This document shows, piece by piece, positions 60,150-64,000 of a DNA stretch of 64,000 bases. The DNA comes from Collimonas arenae (GTDB taxonomy: Bacteria > Pseudomonadota > Gammaproteobacteria > Burkholderiales > Burkholderiaceae_D): the NCBI RefSeq assembly GCF_001584165.1, contig NZ_CP013233.1, positions 372,001-436,000 of the forward strand. Reading direction: 5' to 3'. The position numbers were made by a program, and so were the translations under genes. The notes beneath the pieces were generated by a model. That model saw only the letters and a program-made list of their open reading frames with translations. It searched no databases and was not told the DNA's origin. Each line of letters opens with the position of its first letter. The first letter of the stretch is position 1.

Positions 60150-61830
60150 GGAGAGTTACTCGTTTGATTTCTTCTAGTGTAGTTGCACCACATTTAACTA
60201 GTTCCAATGCCGATTCGCGCAATGTGCGAGTACCATTTAAGCGCGCCGCTTCTTTGATTTGTCGGATCGACCGCTTTTCAATAATCATTTCCCGGATTTC
60301 GTCGTTCAACGTCAATATTTCTGCAATTGCATGGCGGCCCTTGTAACCAGTACCACGGCAATCTCCGCAACCGGCGCCTTGTTTGAATTGATAATCCTGG
60401 ACTTGTTCTCCGGTCAGGTGAACCCGCGCCAGATCGTTATCTGATGGCGTATTTTCTATCGCGCAATGCGGGCAATTCAGGCGAATCAAGCGCTGGGCCC
60501 AAATGCCATTGAGCGCAGATACGAACGCGTAAGGATCAATGCCCATATGGGTAAATCGCCCGAACACGTCGAAGACATTGTTGGCATGTACTGTGGTCAG
60601 CACCAAGTGGCCAGTCAAAGCAGACTGAACCGCGATCTCGGCGGTTTCTTTGTCGCGAATTTCCCCCACCATTATTTTGTCGGGGTCGTGACGTAGAATC
60701 GAGCGCAAGCCTTTGGCAAAGGTGAGCCCCTTTTTTTCATTTACGGGGATTTGAAGGATTCCTGGCAATTGATACTCAACCGGATCCTCAATTGTGATGA
60801 TTTTGTCGCGGCCGTTATGGATTTCCGTCAGCGTGGCATAGAGCGTGGTGGTTTTCCCAGATCCGGTTGGACCGGTTACCAGCAACATGCCATAGGCTTC
60901 TTCGGCCAACATACGTAAGGTAACCAGTGATGTCGCGTCAAAGCCCAGCGCTTCAAGTGTCAATGCGCCATACGTTTCGACCATTGCACGCTTATCCAAA
61001 ATTCGGATCACGGCATCTTCCCCATGAATGCTGGGCATGATGGAAATACGTAGATCGATTTCCCGGCCAGATGCTTCTACCCGAAAACTACCGTCCTGAG
61101 GAACGCGGCGTTCCGCAATATCCAGTTCCGCCAAGACCTTCAGGCGAGACACAGCTTGTTCGGCGACATCAATATTATTGATTGTAGTGGCATGATCTAG
61201 GACCCCATCAATGCGATACTTGACCGCAAGACCATTGGGTGTGCTTTCCATATGAATATCGGAAGCGCCGGCCTTTAGCGCATCGTATAACGTGGAGTTG
61301 ACAAGCTTGACTGCTGGACTGGCGAAGGCGCTGACCGAGGCAAATGACAGGGACGCGGCTGTCTTGTTATCTCGTCGGTTATCGTTCGACGTGGGCGCCA
61401 GATTATCTACAGCTCGCGCAGATTCTTCCTGTTTCGACAGATAAGCCTGAATGTCTGCCTGCAATGCCAGGTGATAGCTGAGATGCGCTTTGGCATGTGT
61501 ATCCATCCAAGTCTGGATATCTGGATCAAATGGATCAGAAATCACGCCAATTAAATTGTTTTCCGATTGGCGCAATAATACGCAATGGCGTTGCATTGCT
61601 TTGGACAATGGAAGCAAGTCAAATGCGGGTGTCATTGTCAGCATAGCGGCGGTTTCAATGACTTGCATGCGAAATTGTCGCGCGATTTCCGCCACTAACG
61701 GACGTCCCTCGTGGCCGGTCATCGATTCCAGCTCGAGAATGAAAGAGCGCTGTGAGTGTGTGGCTACTTGCCGCGCTTTTTGAATCAATGCGGGATCCAG
61801 TTGCAGTCGTGCAGGAATGGCTCTGTTCAT
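60142..61830 (-). CDS. Type II secretion/pilus assembly ATPase (GspE/PilB/MshE family)
   Basis: This 562-residue hexameric motor has a T2SSE N-terminal domain (DLLPLSKAMQRHCVLLRQSE), Walker A LLVTGPTGSGKTTTLYATL, Asp box, Walker B (KIMVGEIRDKETAEIAV) and a tetracysteine zinc site CPHC ... CGDCRGTGYKGR. It provides energy for pseudopilus or pilus growth. It is tightly coupled to gspF (4-bp overlap). Confidence 0.94.
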   Translation of the reverse strand: MNRAIPARLQLDPALIQKARQVATHSQRSFILELESMTGHEGRPLVAEIARQFRMQVIETAAMLTMTPAFDLLPLSKAMQRHCVLLRQSENNLIGVISDPFDPDIQTWMDTHAKAHLSYHLALQADIQAYLSKQEESARAVDNLAPTSNDNRRDNKTAASLSFASVSAFASPAVKLVNSTLYDALKAGASDIHMESTPNGLAVKYRIDGVLDHATTINNIDVAEQAVSRLKVLAELDIAERRVPQDGSFRVEASGREIDLRISIMPSIHGEDAVIRILDKRAMVETYGALTLEALGFDATSLVTLRMLAEEAYGMLLVTGPTGSGKTTTLYATLTEIHNGRDKIITIEDPVEYQLPGILQIPVNEKKGLTFAKGLRSILRHDPDKIMVGEIRDKETAEIAVQSALTGHLVLTTVHANNVFDVFGRFTHMGIDPYAFVSALNGIWAQRLIRLNCPHCAIENTPSDNDLARVHLTGEQVQDYQFKQGAGCGDCRGTGYKGRHAIAEILTLNDEIREMIIEKRSIRQIKEAARLNGTRTLRESALELVKCGATTLEEIKRVTLHA

Positions 61831-63029
61831 GACAAGCTTCCCGCCAGATCAAAGATCGGCATATACAACAACACCACGATGCCACCGACAATGATCCCAA
61901 TGATGGCCATCAAGATAGGCTCAAACGTTCGTGTAAAGCGATCAATCCAGCGGCTGATTTCGCCATCATAGAACGCTGCCGATTGCGTCAGCATTTGCCC
62001 AAGTTCGCCGGAACGTTCACCCACGCGTAGCATGCGTAGCGAAATGGGCGTGGTGAGCCGGTTGGCCTCGAATGCTGTTGATAGGGAGCCACCAGATTGT
62101 ATAGCTTCGCTTGCAAGAGATAACCCTGTTCTAATTTGTAGCGAGACGATGCCCTGCACCGTATTCATGGCTGAAACAATTGGGATGCCGCCTTCCAGGA
62201 GCATACCAAGCGTTAAATATAAACGCGATAATTCATAGATATGAACTCGCTCTCCAATTCCAGGGAGCTTATTGATTAGCCTCGTCATACCGCCGTGGGC
62301 GATTGCATGACGTAATCCGAGAAACAAACCAACTAGACCAACAACGACCATGATGAGGACGGTTTTTGAATTGTTTGTGGCGAACTGCCCCCAATCCAGT
62401 AACAGTTGGGAGAGCCAAGGCAAACTGCGACCAGCACCTTGATATACCTCCGCAAAGCGAGGTACCACATAGCCAATCAGGAAGCCCGATACGCCGCCGC
62501 CGACTATAAGTAGAATCAACGGATAAATCGCCGCACTGATGACCTTATTGCGAACACTATCTATGCGTTGTTGATAGTCGATAAAGCGTGCCAGTGAACG
62601 TGGCAAGTCGCTGGTTCCTTCTGCAGCTTTGACGATACCAATGTACAGTGGTGGAAATATTTCAGATTGCTCCGCTAGTGCATTTGAAAACCGTCTTCCT
62701 TCATGCAAGCTCGCGAGCAAACGAGTTATTACTCCACGCGTGCTGTTACTGGTTTCCTTCTCTAATAGCGCTTCCAGGCTTTCGACGATACTTAAACCCG
62801 CTGTGAGCAGTGCCAGTAATTCCTGGCTAAATAGAACCAGCGAGAAGCGCCCTTTGCTAGCGCCGGTAGGTAATATTGCACCCAGGCCATTGCCTCGGAC
62901 AGGTTGGATGGTTGCGATAAACAAACCGCGTGCCTCAACCTGACGACATGCGTCCGACTCGTCGTTAGCATCGACGAAAAGTTGCACCATCAGGTGTTCG
63001 GCAGAAAGAGCCCGGACATCGTATTGCAT
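61827..63029 (-). CDS. Type II secretion/pilus inner-membrane platform protein (GspF/PilC family)
   Basis: This 400-residue protein contains two T2SSF domains, visible as FSQELLALLTAGLSIVESLE and LYLTLGMLLEGGIPIVSAMN, with hydrophobic helices near 165-190, 215-235 and 370-395. GspF is the platform on which GspE acts. It lies between gspG and gspE, the canonical order in reverse. Confidence 0.93.
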   Translation of the reverse strand: MQYDVRALSAEHLMVQLFVDANDESDACRQVEARGLFIATIQPVRGNGLGAILPTGASKGRFSLVLFSQELLALLTAGLSIVESLEALLEKETSNSTRGVITRLLASLHEGRRFSNALAEQSEIFPPLYIGIVKAAEGTSDLPRSLARFIDYQQRIDSVRNKVISAAIYPLILLIVGGGVSGFLIGYVVPRFAEVYQGAGRSLPWLSQLLLDWGQFATNNSKTVLIMVVVGLVGLFLGLRHAIAHGGMTRLINKLPGIGERVHIYELSRLYLTLGMLLEGGIPIVSAMNTVQGIVSLQIRTGLSLASEAIQSGGSLSTAFEANRLTTPISLRMLRVGERSGELGQMLTQSAAFYDGEISRWIDRFTRTFEPILMAIIGIIVGGIVVLLYMPIFDLAGSLS

Positions 63030-63048
63030 AGATTTCGACTAGTTCCTG

Positions 63049-63521
63049 CTAGTTAGTGATATCGGCATTCTCATCACTACCTCCGGGTTGCCCGTCTTTG
63101 CCATACGATATGACGTCGTAATCACCTCTTGTGCCGGGGAGCGGTAGACATAAGAGTTCCCCCAAGGGTCTAGAGGGATTTCTTTTTTTAGATATGGACC
63201 GTTCCATTTGATCGCTGCCGCAGGCTTGATCAGCAGTGCAGCCAAACCTTCTTCGTTGGTCGGGTAGTGGCCTACATCGAGTCGATACGTGTCGAGGGCT
63301 TTTTCGAATGCTCCTATTTGTGCCTTGGCGATGGTCACTTCGGATTTGCCGAGCTGCGCAAAATACTTGGGGCCGACGTAGGCCGCCAATAGTCCAATAA
63401 TGACAATAACGACCAATAGTTCGAGCAACGTGAATCCGGCGGCCCGCGATTGGAAACTGATTGGCCTCAAAGGATTGGGGAGACGGGACTGTGTCGATGA
63501 ATTCACGAGGCTGTTTCTCAT
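63049..63521 (-). CDS. Major pseudopilin GspG (C-terminus out of frame as written)
   Basis: The prepilin motif AGFTLLELLVVIVIIGLLAA follows a 28-residue leader, then the GspG pattern YRLDVGHYPTNEEGLAALL and DPWGNSYVYRSP. As written, the frame then diverges to VITTSYRMAK and ends at 63039. Adding one base at plus-strand G-run 63136-63139 gives GTRGDYDVISYGKDGQPGGS ending DENADITN, the calcium-binding GspG C-terminus, stop 63049-63051, 157 residues. It is the main pseudopilus subunit. Confidence 0.92.
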
Positions 63522-63707
63522 TCTAAATGGCTGATCCTGAGATCAAATTTGCGTTCTTATTTGATTGTTGATTTGTTGTTTATTGGAAATATTGTGTAAA
63601 GATAACACAATCAGAAGTCGTTGTATGCTGTGCATTGCTAGCTGTGTATTGGCTTATGCATCACTAATGCCAACGTGCGTATTGGCATAAAATTCTTGAT
63701 AGTCCGG

Positions 63708-64000
63708 CTATTTTTGGACAGATAAATTTTCTTCGATGTTTGCAAAACGCGATGCGGGTGGGCTGGTTAACGATTTCAGGAATTCGACCAAATCGGCTTT
63801 TTCAAGCGGGGTAAGAATCAACGGGTGGCCATTTTCTGCGCTGCGGTAATAGATTTCCAGCTCGACTGCTTCTTCCAATGTTTCGACACTGCCGTCATGC
63901 ATATAGGGGGCAGTTAATGCCACATTGCGCAAGCTTGGCGTACGGAATTTCCCAATATCGGCAGGGTTCAATGTGACAGCGAATCTCCCGAGCTCAGCAA
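63708..64000 (-). CDS. Di-haem cytochrome c peroxidase/MauG-like protein, C-terminal end (partial)
   Basis: The frame is open through the window edge (AELGRFAVTLNPADIGKFRT) and contains PSLRNVALTAPYMHDGSVET, the family signature with the distal haem ligand methionine in the YMHDG region. The C-terminus reads LTPLEKADLVEFLKSLT. CcpA/MauG proteins reduce peroxide or oxidise proteins in the periplasm. The 5' part lies outside the window. The 186-bp gap to gspG holds no gene. Confidence 0.9.
   Translation of the reverse strand, partial: AELGRFAVTLNPADIGKFRTPSLRNVALTAPYMHDGSVETLEEAVELEIYYRSAENGHPLILTPLEKADLVEFLKSLTSPPASRFANIEENLSVQK

Overview
The window looks like a chromosome segment of a betaproteobacterium, most likely Oxalobacteraceae or a close Burkholderiales relative. 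The basis is the gene order hpf-rpoN-lptB-lptA-lptC-kdsC-kdsD and the uvrA / MFS transporter / ssb neighbourhood, plus overall protein character. No rRNA, tRNA or CRISPR array was recognised.

Layout. (1) 1-18.1 kb, core chromosome: a leftward lipopolysaccharide-export and Kdo block with rpoN and hpf; a rightward KefB-type antiporter and a PepSY membrane protein with a possible Fur site; a leftward flavin monooxygenase, a PhyH-type dioxygenase and uvrA; a TPR-glycosyltransferase gene; and an MFS transporter. (2) 18,198-50,769, a 32.6-kb Tn7-like transposon. It has clustered TnsB-type sites at both ends (three left, five right) and a leftward tnsA-tnsB-tnsC-tnsD operon at the right end. Cargo, left to right: gene debris, a TOTE-type primase-helicase, small regulators, a very large STAND/NACHT-like ATPase with a C-terminal PD-(D/E)XK-like nuclease, a metallophosphoesterase, more debris (dehydrogenase and IS110 fragments), and a 14-kb catabolic island (glycerate kinase, CdaR-type regulator and hydroxyacid dehydrogenase, divergent from a GH88 hydrolase, DapA-family lyase/aldolase, four-gene amino-acid-type ABC transporter, RidA-like protein, two 2-hydroxyacid oxidoreductases and a GntR regulator). 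(3) 50.8-53.6 kb, core: ssb, a Bcr/CflA-type exporter, a cupin/JmjC-like protein. (4) 53.7-63.5 kb, a leftward type II secretion / MSHA-like pilus locus: GspG, GspF, GspE, PilM-N-O-P-like proteins, a secretin with TPR and cohesin-like parts, and three more pseudopilins. The window ends inside a di-haem cytochrome c peroxidase/MauG-like gene.

The right end of the transposon stops exactly at the Shine-Dalgarno sequence of ssb. The transposon has therefore separated ssb from whatever promoter lay between the MFS gene and ssb. By analogy with Tn7, whose right end faces the glmS target, the TnsD here may recognise ssb; this is inference.

A pattern runs across the whole window. At least 18 reading-frame breaks in 13 genes can each be repaired by adding one base, nearly always within a short homopolymer, and none needs a base removed. 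They include the conserved C-terminal tail of ssb, the start of lptC and the C-terminus of gspG, as well as all four tns genes and most large cargo genes. Since ssb and lptC are normally indispensable, homopolymer under-calling in the assembly is the simplest explanation. I therefore annotate the full-length genes and mark each break.
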